A stretch of DNA of 64,000 bases from Lingula anatina (taxonomy: Eukaryota > Brachiopoda > Lingulata > Lingulida > Lingulidae): positions 41,428-105,427 of the forward strand of contig NW_019775740.1 of NCBI RefSeq assembly GCF_001039355.2, written 5' to 3'. Made by a program: the position numbers and the translations under genes. A model generated the notes under the pieces. The model did not search any database, was not told where the DNA came from, and saw only the letters and a list, made by a program, of their open reading frames with translations. Positions 13,101-35,949 of the stretch are shown here, piece by piece (positions within the stretch are counted from its first letter, which is position 1; each line of letters begins with the position of its first letter).

Positions 13101-15164
13101 GCAGGATGTAAAAAAAAAAAAAATAGAGGGCAATAGTAGTAGTAGAGCAATCTTCTCTAGATTAACACTTTGTATATATTCTGCTTTTCTAATCTGGCCA
13201 GACTCTTTTAGACACCTGACAATGTAGGTTTGTTCACAACTCATTTCCATCATTTTTGGTATATTTGTGAAAATCTCCAATCGAGACAAAGCTGCTATCC
13301 ATTGACTAGAGGGTGTTGTCAGGTGCAAAATGAAAGAACCTTATGCACTGAGACTACTTCCTTTTCTTTTCAGTCAAAAAAGTGACATAAGTCTTTTGTC
13401 TTTAAAAAAGGTCTTTCAATGATATTTCTAATCATAAAACATTTAACTTCTTCATCTCCCAAGCAGAAAAGTTACAGTAAAAGAAATCAAATCTCATCTA
13501 AATTATCTTGAACAAAAATAGGAGAAAAAAAGAGGCGGAAAAAAGTTTTATATGGGAGAACACCTGTGGATGTATCAAAGGGGAGAGCATTACTGTAATA
13601 CTGAATGGCCCTGTATAATAAAAGTTCACAATATGAATGTTGACAAAACAACATTAACAGATCGACTGATAGCAAACTAATGATGTCAACACTGCATCTA
13701 AATAAATGAGAAAATACCAACCCACAACTGATAACGTAACAAGTTATTACGGTTAATGTCATTTCCTGGAGATCGAGATCGTTCCATCGCGCCATTTCTC
13801 AAATTTCACAAAGTGTCAGAAACCGACATCCGCATCTTTGCAAACAAATAAGTTCCATAACTGTCCCAGACTACACTCTGCAAGTCTTGTTTGCATACCA
13901 GTTGTGTACTTACTAACTTGTGTCGTGCCATGTTTGGTGTAAAGATTTGGGGAGTTGGGTCCACAGATAAGCGGGAACACACTTTGAAAAAATACATATT
14001 TCCAATAGTATAAGTATTTTACAATATGAATTATAGATGTGATGAACAACATGTACACTCTGATAATCTCACCTGACTGATACTTACATCAAAGAGCAAC
14101 CAAACAGCGTACAAAGTATGATAACAAACTTTGAACTTCCACCATCATGGCTGCGCGCTCCGTGATACAAATGGAAACACTGGCATCTGTATGACAAGGT
14201 CACCATGCAAGAGAATCCCCAATTTTCATTCCCAGTTTTCAGTCAAGTGCAAAAAATAAATGGCAGGTTATTAAAAAACAAAACTTCTTCAAATTATCAA
14301 ATCCCCTTTTCTAACATACTTAAACGTCATTTTCTATTTTTATTGTTGTTTTGTTTAAAAAATATTTGTCACAAGTAATTCTTTGTTTACATTTTTGGTT
14401 CAATATTTTATGATGTGTTGCATATACCTTCTATAAATGTAATATGTCAGATTTCCATTTATAAATAATCTTTGATAATATTCACAGAAATCAACTGACA
14501 AAAACAGCTGACATCTTAGTTTTAAAACTTGTTGACATACCATCTTTTGCAGTCATAGGGACTGCGTCTTTACATTCTAGTATTTATAAATGTTGTGCTT
14601 TCAGACAACCATCTTGTACAAAATACAAAAAGAATCCTTGTCAATGTGACTCATGGCTTATTATGTCACAGGTACAAATCTTTTGTGAGTATGCAAGAAA
14701 ATCCCATATAGGATACCTATAACATCATTTTTCAGGTTTAAACAAGCTACTTTCAAATTCAAATCCATAAAACAGAAATGGTAAAACAAATATTTGAAAA
14801 AGTATTATTAAATAGCTAACATGAAAAGAAACATATTTTTCCATTATTAATCAAGCTATATTGAACAGACAGTTGCTTTTTTGCATCTTGATGGTAATTT
14901 GGCATATTCACGAGTAGTTAATTGTGACCTTTAGAACAGGCGCAGGAAAAATTACATTACAACAAAAGGAATGTATACTTTGTATATAAAACCTCATGCC
15001 AGTATAAGGTGCTGAAAGCGAGTGGGACACACAGAGAAAGACAAAACATGGACAGACACAATCCAGATACGTCTGGGTATGAGTGCATTATTTTTTTACG
15101 CAACATGTACCATGCATGTCATTGTTCTTGCAGTGCACAGCATGTTGTCTGTATCAGTGAAGAA
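10132..15164. other. Stretch without a supported gene
   Basis: AT-rich, no recognisable protein domain in any frame. Open minus-strand frames at 13038-13328 and 13487-13795 look partly protein-like but lack splice partners. A short inverted repeat (CACCTGACAA at about 13213 and its complement about 100 bases later) underlies part of the first. The CpG-containing segment around 14120-14170, with ATGs on both strands and a GTAAGT donor near 14090 on minus, could be a promoter or first exon. Confidence 0.4.
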
Positions 15165-15332
15165 CAGGGGCGGATTTAGGCCTTCTTCTGGGTCTTCTGG
15201 AAGATGGTCAGATTTTTAAGTTTACATTGAAGGGTATCTAATTTTTTCTGTTGGAAGACAGTCAAAAATGGAGGATGGATCAAAAAAGATAATTTGAAAG
15301 CCTGTCAGAAAGTATCTCTGGATCCGCCCCTG
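15165..15332. mobile_element. hAT-like MITE, CAGGGGCGGAT family
   Basis: Starts CAGGGGCGGATTTAGG and ends GGATCCGCCCCTG. AAGAA flanks both ends (15160-15164 and 15333-15337), a clean 5-bp target duplication. It is about 168 bases with no open frame. The CAG...CTG termini and 5-bp duplication resemble the CAGGC family here, but the interior differs. Confidence 0.8.
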
Positions 15333-17941
15333 AAGAAACCAGCAGCAGGGAAAGCAAGAGTCTTTCAAGGACACTACTGGAAGACGTTGATTCACGTTGA
15401 TTCTATTGATATGAAACGAAAGACCTTGAGGTGATCAAATGTAAATTTTGCACCCGAGGGATCATGTCAGTGGATTAAATTTGCAAGACTTCACACCCTG
15501 CAAACAAAACAAGCTCTTGACATAGTTTGATTTGGTTGTTTGATAAAATTGAGTGCAATGACATCTGTAAATATTTTCCCAGCACCTTGGAACTATTCAC
15601 ATCACAACACTAATCTTATTATTTTTTATTTTGCAACGCATTAAATTTCTAATGTTAACAAAGTTGTAACATGTAATAGTAGTAATTAAGAAAGTAATAT
15701 GGTTTGTTATATTTTATACGTATGCTCTTATATATCAAATAAATGGAGTCACAGTTTTTTATCAATATCTTATTCACAGCTTGGAAATGGTATGTTGTAT
15801 ATTTGAATCTTGGGTTAAGTTTTAGTTGGCGTCTTGCCAAGGCATCTTGCCAATAGGCTGGGATTTTTATACAATTTGATACACTAAAGTCTTGATACAT
15901 GCAAAACATTTTTTTACATTTTATTACACCATTTTCAACAATTTGTTAAAGAACAATCTGCAGTGAAAGCAGTAATTAAATCAATAGATACAGTGTGTTT
16001 GTATCACTTTCAGTTTTGTCCCTGACAACATTCTTACATTTAAATTGGACTAACAATGTATGAAATAAAACATTATGACAGACTATGAAGAAGGTCTCGT
16101 TAAAAAAAAAAAACATATAAGTATATCATTCAATCAGAGACAGCCTGCTTTGCTACATGTACCAGAGCAGCATAAGAGCTTTAAAAAACAATACAATAAT
16201 ACAACTAAGTAAAGATAATAAAATCCAGCTGTTTTTGAATGAACCCACTTAAAAGCATGTAATAGTTCAAATATTCCCTAAGGCAAAGCTTGGTTTAAAC
16301 AGACTATTTTTATCTCACTTTATTTTGCACCTTGATAACAGATTTTGCCTAGTCTAAATACACATACATGTACAACATGCATGTACAGGCATCATATTAT
16401 AACAAGAAATTAATGCAAAACAAAATTATTTTTCAATGCTGAAGTACAATAAAGTTTGACTATTAAATACTAACCATTAAATTAAAGGAGTAGCAAGGCA
16501 TGATAAAAAAGAAAAACTATAATTACACCATTACTTTCACATATTCAATACTGTAACTAGTGGGCATCAATAACATAAAAGTTACCTTTTTACCAATCAA
16601 ACAATTCAGTTCTTTATACGCAATTTTAACAAAGTTCATCCCTCTGAGAAATCCACTGAGTGACATAATTGAAGTTAAAATGATTGATATATTGTAGACA
16701 AAGTTTTCATTTTTTGTTTGAAAGTAAATCCCACATGCAGGGCACATACATCTTTCTGGCATGTAACAGTTCTATCAAAATAGCATCACCAATAACCAAA
16801 TCCAGGTTATTTTTTTATTCAGGATGGTATGTACTCCATGTACACAGAATGATTCAATAACAGCACTTAACTTAATTACAACTCACAGCTGCTCTACCAC
16901 ACATACCTCACTGCAGGTAGCTGGAATAAACAGGAATGAAATATCAATGATTTTGTTGACAATAACACATCTATTCAAGCCCTGAAGCATGTAGGTCTGG
17001 CAACCTGTTAATGCAATTCCCTCGAATTATACCAGATGTAAAAAATATCCTGAAAAACAGGCAGAGCAAGGGGTTGGATGGGGGGGGAATCTTTTTTTTT
17101 TTGTAGACATTTATTGTAAAGTGCAACCTCATAGTGCAATCCCTATATATATGTTATTTTAGTAAAGACATCAATTATCATATAAGAACACAATATTTTG
17201 AATAAGAAAAAGCACATACCAAAATGTTAAAAAAGACAATTTTTGTCATGAGAGTTTATGAAAGTTCAGATTACACAGCATAGTAGGTATCAGTGTACCA
17301 AATATCATCCAGCTATGGAAACTGCTTTCCCAAAAGTGAATGGCTTGATAAGTAGAAAAAAATCACAACCAATAAAAAATACCCTGTCTGTGTCATGAGA
17401 ACAGAAAAATGCATCTGATTTATATTCCAACAGATTATCATGTAACCAGTGGTCCGGACAGCTTGAAGGCCAACAACACACAGGAGTAGAGGCACACAGC
17501 CATGTTGTAGAATATTGACATCCCTTGGGAACTGCTATCCAAATCTGTGTTAACATGTCTTTAAATGTCTTTCAAACCACTGTGATGACAAAAAAAAATT
17601 AATAATAATAATTAAAAAAAAAAAAAAACAGCCATAACTGTCAGCAGACATTAAAATATCACTTACTCTACCTAAATTCAATGAAAAGACCTTAGAGCAT
17701 CAATGAATTGTTCACAACACTGTCCCAAGTTGTTCCCATCGGCTTAAATAAATAAGCTCAACACAAGCAGATAGCCTGCTAAGATGGGTAAACCCAACTT
17801 GTCTGGAAACTCAACTTCAGAGTCTTAAAAAAGGAGAGCTTTTAACAAAGTCAACTCAACTTGAAGAGTCTTTGAAAAAAGCAAGAACATAAACCTTTTT
17901 TTATGTGATCCGTCTTTTCTGGCCTAGTCCCAATGGCTGTA
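15333..17941. other. Stretch without a supported gene; right part probably 3'UTR
   Basis: No exon recognised. Bases immediately left of 17942 are downstream of the stop of the minus-strand chitobiase-like gene and are likely its 3'UTR. Homopolymer runs occur near 17093 and 17587-17630. Confidence 0.45.
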
Positions 17942-26788
<8,847 letters not shown>

Positions 26789-27746
26789 TTCTCTGGTCAG
26801 CTGGTCAGTATCCCTGGCTCAGTAAAATATCCCTCATTGCTGGATGAATCTGTAAATAAAAAGACACGTTATATCTCCTGACTTTTCCTGGTGACATGTG
26901 CAGTGCATAGTGGTCAATAGCTTCCTCAAAAATGGTTGATTGAACTGTACCCCCTGATTCTGTGATATCTGCATGTACTCTGTGATATACCTTTATCCTC
27001 TATAATATCAGCAACCACGGACCTACCATCCCATGGACTGTCAGTGTCACGTAGGAGATATATGACAATAAGACCTGGACTGCAAGGCAAGAATCAATAA
27101 CTTAAACAGGCAGTCATTAAACATACATGTACAGTGCATGCAGTCAGAACTATAGTGGCCTAGAGGTAGGCTCCATCAACAGTGTACAGTCCTCACTCTC
27201 TATTTTCTTGTCTCTTCAGGTGTGTTTGGTCTCTCAGTCACTTCACAATTAACTTCTCAGGTGACCTCATTCCTGCTTGCCAGCTGTTATTCCACTGCCA
27301 TTATTACCTGTGAGCATTCACTGCTATATGCTGTCTATAGCCTCCTGTTACATAGTGCACTAACTGGGAGATAATGCATTGTAAAAAGCACTACTGTTTA
27401 TTAAGTGGTCGCCTTTCAGTCCCAACACGCTGGTGTGTGCACACATGCATATATGGCATCCTTATCAACCATATATCATTCTGAAGAAAGCCCATGCAAA
27501 TAAACCATCAATCTCGATCTTAGAGTTATTTGTTCCATCAGTGAAAGGCTAAAAGCCCAGTGTACATACAGGATGCATATGTATGTTAACAGCAATCTAT
27601 TAAAGTGAAAAAGTGAAAGTTGATTTAGAAAAGATCCAGAGGGGGTGCCATCTTTTATAAAGGGTGGAGGAATTGGGGGGGGGGGGAGGGGGGGGGCAGG
27701 TAGTAAGAAAAAGTGGTTATTNNNNNNNNNNNNNNNNNNNNNNNNN

Positions 27747-27883
27747 AAAGAACCGCCGCCCCTTTTGGTGGGAAAAGGTCCATTCTGGGTAAATTTTGAT
27801 CTAGGTTTATGAAGTTTTTATGGAAAAAGGTCCACTTTTTCAGAAAAAGAACCCCCCTTTTGAAATTGCTGGCTACGGGCCTG
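27747..27883. mobile_element. Partial hAT-like MITE, CAGGC family, copy 3 at contig start
   Basis: The left end is lost in the N gap. The right end GGCTACGGGCCTG abuts actacacac, the flank found four bases downstream of copy 2. The interior orientation is opposite to that of copy 2. Confidence 0.75.
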
Positions 27884-28498
27884 ACTACACACTTCTACCA
27901 CTACTGATCTACATCTTTACTTCTATCCCCTCCACCCCCAGTCTAGTATGACATCACACAGTGACAAAAGCTAGCTGTCCAGGATTCTAAGTTATAGGCC
28001 ATATTGTATAGTGGTCTTGAAATAAGTCTATTCTATTGATTATGCATTGTTAGTCTTCTATTCACCCTGAAAGTCATAGTTTACATACCCTATCAAAACA
28101 CCTTCCAAAATGGAAAAGGCATGCTGACTATATTATGCTGAAATTCCACATAAACTTTTACGAAAAAACAAAAAAGAGGGACATCAGGAATAAATAATGA
28201 GACAGTTCCCATCACCAGTGATACCAAAGGTGGTCAGGCATAGTCACACTAGGAACATTTTTCACATGCAACAGCTTTTTGTAATGGCACATCAGCTAAG
28301 AATTGATGAATGTTTTTAACCAAAAAGACACAAGTCCATATCGTGCAGCATGTAAAATATAAAACCCTACACACCCATAAGCAAACACATACCGTCAGTA
28401 GCATGTGTAAATAGCACTTGTTCCTATGCTAATACTCTTACATATCTATGCTAATACTCATTCTGTTACAATATCAAGTGGTGTGATTTCTTCCATAC

Positions 28499-28727
28499 CT
28501 CTTTCCTGTGCTTATTGGCCACTATAGGTTTACACTGCTCCAGTGTCTTGCAATCACATGGGTAAGTTTTGTCACAATAATAGGAAGACCCAAACTGGGC
28601 ACAGGTCACTATGAGGGCCGAGCCCAAGAGATACAGCCTAAACACAGCAGTCCTGAACATAGTCATTTCTCTGGTCAGCTGGTCAGTATCCCTGGCTCAG
28701 TAAAATATCCCTCATTGCTGGATGAAT
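28499..28727 (-). other. Second assembled copy of the chitobiase-like first coding exon
   Basis: Coding part 28499-28666 encodes exactly the same 56 residues as 26621-26788, with the same acceptor (tttacag, at 28727) and donor (GAG|GTATGG). No second set of downstream exons exists in the window. I treat it as the alternative haplotype's exon 1. Confidence 0.8.
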
Positions 28728-29600
28728 CTGTAAATAAAAAGACACATTATATCTCCCGACTTTTCCTGGTGACATGTGCAGTGCATAGTGGTCAATAGCT
28801 TCCTCAAAAATGGTTGATTGAACTGTACCCCCTGATTCTGTGATATCTGCATGTACTCTGTGATATACCTTTATCCTCTATAATATCAGCAACCACGGAC
28901 CTACCATCCCATGGGCTGTCAGTGTCACGTAGGAGATATATGACAATAAGACCTGGACTGCAAGGCAAGAATCAATAACTTAAACAGGCAGTCATTAAAC
29001 ATACATGTACAGTGCATGCAGTCAGAACTATAGTGGCCTAGAGGTAGGCTCCATCAACAGCGTACAGTCCTCACTCTCTTTTTCTTGTCTCTTCAGGTGT
29101 GTTTGGTCTCTCAGTCACTTCACAATTAACTTCTCAGGTGACCTCATTCCTGCTTGCCAGCTGTTATTCCACTGCCATTATTACCTGTGAGCATTCTCTG
29201 CTATATGCTGTCTATAGCCTCCTGTTACATAGTGCACTAACTGGGAGATAATGCATTGTAAAAAGCCCTACTGTTTATTAAGTGGTCGCCTTTCAGTCCC
29301 AACACGCTGGTGTGTGCACACATGCATATATGGCATCCTTATCAACCATATATCATTCTGAAGAAAGCCCATGCAAATAAACCATCAATCTCGATCTTAG
29401 AGTTATTTGTTCCATCAGTGAAAGGCTAAAAGCCCAGTGTACATACAGGATGCATATGTATGTTAACAGCAATCTATTAAAGTGAAAAAGTGAAAGTTGA
29501 TTTAGAAAAGATCCAGAGGGGGTGCCATCTTTTATAAAGGGTGGAGGAATGGGTGGGGGGGGGGGGGGGGGCAGTAGTAAGAAAAAGTGTTATTCTGGCC

Positions 29601-31808
29601 TTATTGTCATTTGTTATTCTGACCCGCAAAAAATTAGATACCTGTATAAAGAAGTGTCTTCATGTCAAAGGTGGCCTTCATTTGACCAACCATTTGACCA
29701 ATAAACTTTGGTTAAACAATATGAAAAATTATTATTTAAAATTGTCCAAAGTATATTGAGTATGCTTCATATTGAGTATATTTCTGTTTAAAAGTTAATT
29801 TGGTGGTTCAATAAAAATGCCTACTAGTATTGATCCTATGGTCACATCTCATACCTACCACCCAAAATCCTAGCTCATACCAATGCCCTTAATCTTATCT
29901 TTACAGTTCAGGATGACTCAAAAATATTTTTTTCTACGAAACATGCACATTGAAATAATTATTGAAATAAGCAACTCAAATATTTCTTCAACCAACTAAT
30001 TTCTTATTTTCTTGGTATGCATCAAGATGAACATGAACAATTAAAAATTTAAAAATCTTTGGCACACAGTATCTTCCACGGCCTAGAGGATGCCCTCTAT
30101 AACATAACAAGGCACGTATGAAAGGCATAAAAACTAATTGTGACTTATGTCAATTATTAGAACACGTCAGGTTTCTCCATAATGTAATAAGCTAATCAGT
30201 GGTCTCAGCAGTTCTGCATGGCTCTCTGATCTTTATACTTCAATTATTGTGGTTAATCTGTTTCACTCAAAACCTATTTTCATCTTAATTTCATATCTAT
30301 ATCTTAATCACATCCTGACTTAGTCAGCCGTGTGATGAAAAGACCCCTGCATAGTCAATAAACCCTGGGCTATATGAGTCAGTGCCAACAAAAATATTAA
30401 AAATAGATGCAGATCACCTGTATAACCACACTGAAAAACTTTGAATGATTAATAAGCAGCCTATCAGTCTAATGTTATTCCATCTTTTGTTATTCAAATA
30501 TTTTGCATCTCGTTTGTACTAGGTAGAATTTTCATTGCCTGTGTCAATAAATTCTTCCCGGATGTGACTGGATCCCACTAGCATTTTAATTTTTGGAAGT
30601 GGTCCAAACTGAGGAAAACAAACAAGGAAGTAAAGTTATGCCATATACGGTCTTAAAGCAGTACAACTGATATGGGGTGATGTCTTTATAATGTTCAGTA
30701 CTAGAATATTCTAAGGATAAGCAAACTTTGTTCAGTTGACATTTTCAATAATTATCAGTCAGCTTCCTTGAATACTTTCCTGTCATCTTACTTGATAAAT
30801 TATGAACAGTCACCCCCAAACAATGCCAAAAACAAAAGACATAATGCTACAGCCCCATATAAAAGACCAGGTAACTGCTGTCAGAAGCAAGTTTCAAGAA
30901 GCGTACTTAAATCAAGAAACATTCCAGAAAATTTATTAGCAAATTATATCCAATTTTAGGAATAACATTTTACTTTGATGCAAATTCTGAATGTATGAAA
31001 AGAAAAAGATTTACCCCTGCCAGAGGAAAAAGAATATAACAGGAGTCCATTGAATAGCATAACAGGTAAGATAAGATTATAATCCAGTGTATAACGTAAA
31101 TTAATGTAATTTGTAGATAAACTATGGATATGTCAAGGTACTGTGGATGATTTTAAAATTCTTTTATTAAAAAAGCAAATAATTTAAGGTACATAATTTA
31201 TCTATATTTAAGTTGCGTTCATTAATTGAAAGCTTGAGCACAGATTTAACTGAATCATCTTGTTTGATGCTGCACTAATTAAGGAAAACACATAACTTGT
31301 AATCAAGGCTTTGACAGTGAGGCAAAACAAAAGGCTTTTCTTTTAACTTAGAATTATAAATCAAAGAGAATTATATTCACAGTCATAGGGATGTACTCTT
31401 GGCATAAAATCATTTAATTCAATCATGGTGACATGAAAATTGAAAAAAAAATAAAATTCAGAAACCCAGTTGAAATACATATCAATTGACCAAAATATAT
31501 GTATAAAATTAGAGATACATCATCAGTTAATATTACTGTAATAAGTAAAAACTGATTTAATAGATTTTCTGAAATATTTAATGGATTTTTTATTTCCAAT
31601 GACTATGAATCTCAGGGAGTAATCACAGATCTCAATTTCTTTCTTATTTCATAAACTTTGAAGTTTGATTTATCTTTTTAAACAAGGAAAATGTAGTTGT
31701 GTACAGCTGACCAATCCATAAAACTCGCATCTTAAAATACAATGCAAATAAATAAAAGAAAAAAAGAAAAAAAGCCACCTATTTAAAACATTTGTTTTTT
31801 GTCTCTAG
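29601..31808. other. Intergenic stretch upstream of the first SH3-DCST gene
   Basis: AT-rich, no supported coding exon. A CAG|GTAAGA donor at 31065-31066 follows purine-rich sequence and could end a 5'UTR exon spliced to the acceptor at 31808; no in-frame coding start precedes it. Confidence 0.4.
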
Positions 31809-31819
31809 AGCCTACAACC

Positions 31820-34800
31820 ATGAATAAGCTGTACAAGGTGGTCCATCCATACCACCCTGAACATGATGGTGACCTGCGTCTCCAGCTGGGGGAGACACTG
31901 GTAGACGTCACACTACTGGACAATGGCTGGGCCATGGGGAGACAACACGGAACTACAACTGTGGGGACTTTTCCCTATGCTTACATCAGCCCTCTTCAAC
32001 AAGATGGATCTCCGCAAGACGTCAGGGCTTATGTCAAGATGTCACATGATAGCAAGGCTCCAAAACTCCCTGTTAAAGGGTCAGCAAAGCAGATTGCTCT
32101 CAAATTTGGGCGTCAACTGTCCCATAGCCTTCCAAACCTTGGGTCAGTTCAAGAACATGCTGGAGAAGTCCACTTGCCACTGACCGGTAAAAAGGCAATA
32201 ACACCCCAGTATCCCTCTGGAACAAGTGATTACGTTTCTGATGATGATATGGATGGTGATACAGAACCATATCTTGGTCCAAGAATGTCCATTCCAAATG
32301 GACTGGAGAAACATTCAAAATCTGTCAGCTCGCTACTTCTCAGCAAGCTCTCTGAGAGTGCTGAAGTGTTGAACGAGACCAAAAAGAAACTTTTTCAAAG
32401 TGACAGAGGGGAATACAAGAAACTCAAATCCACCTGTGGAGCAGTATGTGGTGTTCTGCTTGGGGTCGCTCTGTTTCTAGGCTGTCACTATGGTATTGGC
32501 TATGATGTCATTACTGCAGCAGTGATCAGTGGCATTTCAGCAATAATCATGGCCGCAGGATTTGCAGCCTCAGTGCACTGTCGCTGTATTGCCGCTCTGA
32601 TGATACCAAATTTATGCACGGGCAAGGGACGAGCTGCCATCTTGTCTGTCATCATGACACTCCTTTTGATTGGTCCAGTCACCAATATTTTCACCAATGC
32701 ACAAGAGGCATCCGCCTCCATGAGTTGCAGCGCAGATCTTGCCTATAATCAGAGCAAGGTGATTCAAGGTCTGTTAAAGAAACCTATCGAGGCTGTTATT
32801 GACCAGATGAAGATGACCGCCCAGACGCTGCAGGGGATAGCTGATCAGGTCCGCAGTGGGTTCAGTCCAGTGGAAGATGGACTCACAGTTGTTAAGGGCG
32901 GGTTGACTGAGGGATCTGAGGCGCTTGGTGCAGCAGTCCAAGTAAGATACACATCTGAATTATCCCATCTGTCTTTTCAGTGCATTTGACTTTCTTCCTT
33001 GAAAGTGTGCATAATCCTTTTTTCCCTACAATCTTGTCACTTGACTTCTCTCTACTTTTTCTATCGAATTATAACTCGTGTATTTTGTTTGTGTAAATCA
33101 TTTGCATTAAAACATATGTCATTGGAGGTTGTAAATAATTTATATATTACTAATCGCACATCAGTTATCCCCTTTATCTTATTTCAATACTTTCTAAAAT
33201 TTTGCTTCATTTCCCATAAGTGACAGTAACTGTTTTTGTTTTTTAATCTGGTCACCAGATTTTTTAAAAAAATTATCCACAAAATTACAATCAAATTGAT
33301 CATTTGTGTTAAAAAGGTTTCTTATACGTTGTAAGTAACTTTTTAAATAAGTTTGTTTATCATGCCATCCATATGCCATATCTCAAGTTGGGTCAATTGA
33401 AGAGGTAAAAATTTCCCTTTTTTGCATAAAAAGACCACTATTACTTTGGAATTGCCAGATACAGGCTTGTATTGTCCTTTTACTTTCTTTTCAGAAATGC
33501 AAAGAACTGCTTAACACTGCCTACACCGAGTGCAATAATGGCATCAACAAAGTCTACCAAGACTGCAGGGCAAAGCTGAGTATCGCCAGTGGCGTGTGTG
33601 AAGTGGTGAACGTTGGCCAATTATGTACTCCTCTCAATACCAACACGGTAAACCGTGTCTGTGAATCCCCCAAGGTAGTCGATCAGGCAATCAACATCGC
33701 CATAGGGAAAACCAAGGAAGCCTTAGATGACTTTCAGAATTTCTTTGTATTTGATGTTGCTTTTGGAAACATCCTCTCCGCAAGTGCCAATACTTCTAAA
33801 ACTGTGACCGACATTCATGAAGCCGTGAAGGCAGAATTCAAAGCTTCAACCAATTGGATTATGCAAGTTGTACATATATTAGGAGTATTATTCTCCTTCT
33901 CTGTTCTTCTGTTATTTTTTCAATCATATTTCTACCTAAAACAATACCTCAAGAAAGACAAGTACGACAATATCTACATTACTCACAAATTCAAATACCT
34001 AGATGAGAAAAGAAAAACTCAGGGAAAAGAAACCATTCTGCCACTGAAGAAAAGAGAAAAGAAATACCTTACGGATACCACTTCTCTTTGGTTTTCACCC
34101 GCAGAAAAGTCGCAGCTGTTTGTGGGTCTTGTTTCAGTTTTAATTCATGCCATCATGGCTGGTACCGTCTGCTTCTTTGACTACGCTCTTTACTGGTTGC
34201 TCAGTGTCATATCAAAGCACGGCAATGTTGACTTTGAAGTGTCTGGAAAACAAGAGGTCAATTTTTCAATTGAAGGACATGGAATACTTGCACATTTCTT
34301 TCGTACTTTTATTCAGGGTTTTCAATCAAATAACAATTACAATAGCTCTGTGTCTACGACAGTGTGTCTTCCTGAAGCTTCTGCTCCAAAATTAGGTATA
34401 GATATCGCCATACTTGTCATTTACATTATTGCCATACTTTTAGTCTTTCTTCAAGCATACGCTCTCAGGATCCGCCACAAGATAGTAGCTTATTTTTATC
34501 CAGAGAGAGAACTCTCGAGAATTATATATCTGTATAATCAAACCATGCATAAAAGAAAAGGCATACTGAAAGCTTTAGCAGACAAACTCAAGCGAGATAA
34601 CAAGACTGATATCTCAAAGAAAAACATCAGCATCACGGAGACACTTGCAGTAAAAATCCCCTGCTTGAAAACTATCTTTCAAGTTACTGGTGTCAAAAAA
34701 ACCTTGTGTATTTCCTGTGCCACTGGGGAGGCTAGGGGGGACATGTATAAATGCCCTACAGTCAGATGCCCAGGGGTTTACTGCAGGGAGTGTTACGTGG

Positions 34801-34892
34801 ACCTCAAGCAGGGCTGTCCCATATGTGATAAAATGCTGATTGCAGATGAAGTTGTTCATCCTGATGACTTAGAAATAGTTGTTAGTCCATAA
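31820..34892 (+). CDS. SH3-domain DC-STAMP/DCST-like multi-pass protein with RING-like C-terminus, paralogue A
   Basis: Exons 31809-32941 (acceptor ctctag, ATG at 31820) and 33495-34892 join in phase 0, giving 839 aa. Residues 5-59 form an SH3 domain: DLRLQLGE, the DNGWAMG tryptophan region, and VGTFPYAYI. A polar, Ser-rich linker runs to about 200. The DC-STAMP-like region has hydrophobic segments near 205-222, 228-252, 275-292, 497-520, 581-610 and 677-700, with family-typical IPNLCTGKGRAAILS, GPVTNIF, FFQSYFYLKQYL, LRIRHKIVAYFYPERE blocks. Between the third and fourth segments lies a cysteine-rich ectodomain. A C4C4 RING-like module (CISC...CPTVRCPGVYCRECY...CPIC) spans about 778-825. DCST proteins act in sperm-egg fusion in mammals, nematodes and flies; DCST1 is also an E3 ligase. 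The SH3 fusion is not a feature I know for the family. The acceptor before the ATG implies an upstream, perhaps non-coding, exon. Confidence 0.85.
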
Positions 34893-35861
34893 GTTTATTC
34901 TACCTCACTGTCTTCTCTTAGAGTTAAATTAAATGTCCATGTAAATTATTTTCTGTAACAATATTCTGTGATAAGTCTTCAGACGCACAATATACTGCTG
35001 TAGCACTATTACAGTATTCAAGTTGTTTTTTTTTTTTTTTTTTTTTACATCTGCTCATTCACAGAAACTGCATGTGTACTACCGGCAGTGCATCATTTTC
35101 AAAATGTAAATATTATAAATATGTATATAGGTTTATATCAAGAGACAGAATGAAATTAATATTATTTGAGTATGTACTAGTAAGACTGAGAACATTTAAA
35201 GAGTTTATTTTCTATTGATTTTACTATATTTATATATTTAACTAGCCACAATTAACACATATTTATGGTGCATCATGATAGATTTACAGGATTGCATCAC
35301 TTAGTTTCTGTCATTTTGTATTTTAATCCATTCATAGCAATAAAATGACTTTTGGATGACTTCTGAACTTTATTTAAGACCTACAAAGCAACTTTGGTTT
35401 CAGTTTTAGGAAATTTTGACAACAACATAAGTAATTATGTTTGTTTAAATCCCTTAAGAAAATATTACTCATATGTTTTCCTATCTAGACCACTGAATTA
35501 AGTTTTAAAGGTTTTTGTCCTCAATTATTGTGCAAAGTATGAATAATCTTATATTATATTCAGCTACATTTGGCTATTTTTTTCTTATTAGTCATACATA
35601 AATTTTTTTGCAGTTGGGCCAAGGTTAAATAAAATAAAAAGTAAATGTGTTGTTTAAACATAAAAAGCAATACAAATATACAAACAATCAAAACTTGCTG
35701 CTCGCTATCCAGGAAAGCACTAAAATTCCCATGTGTCAATCTTTGGTGTTTCACTTTCATATTTAACAGTGCCCGTTTACTTGTGTAAACAGAAGCATGA
35801 GGTCATGATACCCAAAATTCAGATCATGATGTGCATGGAAAATACTCCTTGATAAGCAGGG
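34893..35861. other. 3'UTR and intergenic sequence between the two SH3-DCST genes
   Basis: Contains a T-run near 35026-35046 and an AATAAA at 35339-35344 that could end the paralogue A transcript. No exon seen. Confidence 0.5.
35339..35344 (+). promoter_or_regulatory. Candidate poly(A) signal of SH3-DCST paralogue A
   Basis: AATAAA about 450 bases after the stop at 34892; the first canonical hexamer downstream. Confidence 0.4.
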
Positions 35862-35873
35862 TATATATAAAAG
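35862..35873 (+). promoter_or_regulatory. TATA box of SH3-DCST paralogue B
   Basis: TATATATAAAAG lies 77 bases before the ATG at 35950. That places a transcription start near 35895-35905 and a short 5' leader. It is the clearest core promoter in the window. Confidence 0.65.
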
Positions 35874-35949
35874 TTATTGCTCCTAGCTGGAGACATAACA
35901 GACCCCAGGGCAACGATCGGCAGCACTCAGTCTTATTTCTCAAGAAAAC

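Noticed and set aside
28466-28666. A second, complete chitobiase-like gene starting at 28666
   Set aside because: Only exon 1 and its flanks are repeated, the peptide is identical, and an N gap separates the copies. No further exons follow. An assembly overlap explains it.
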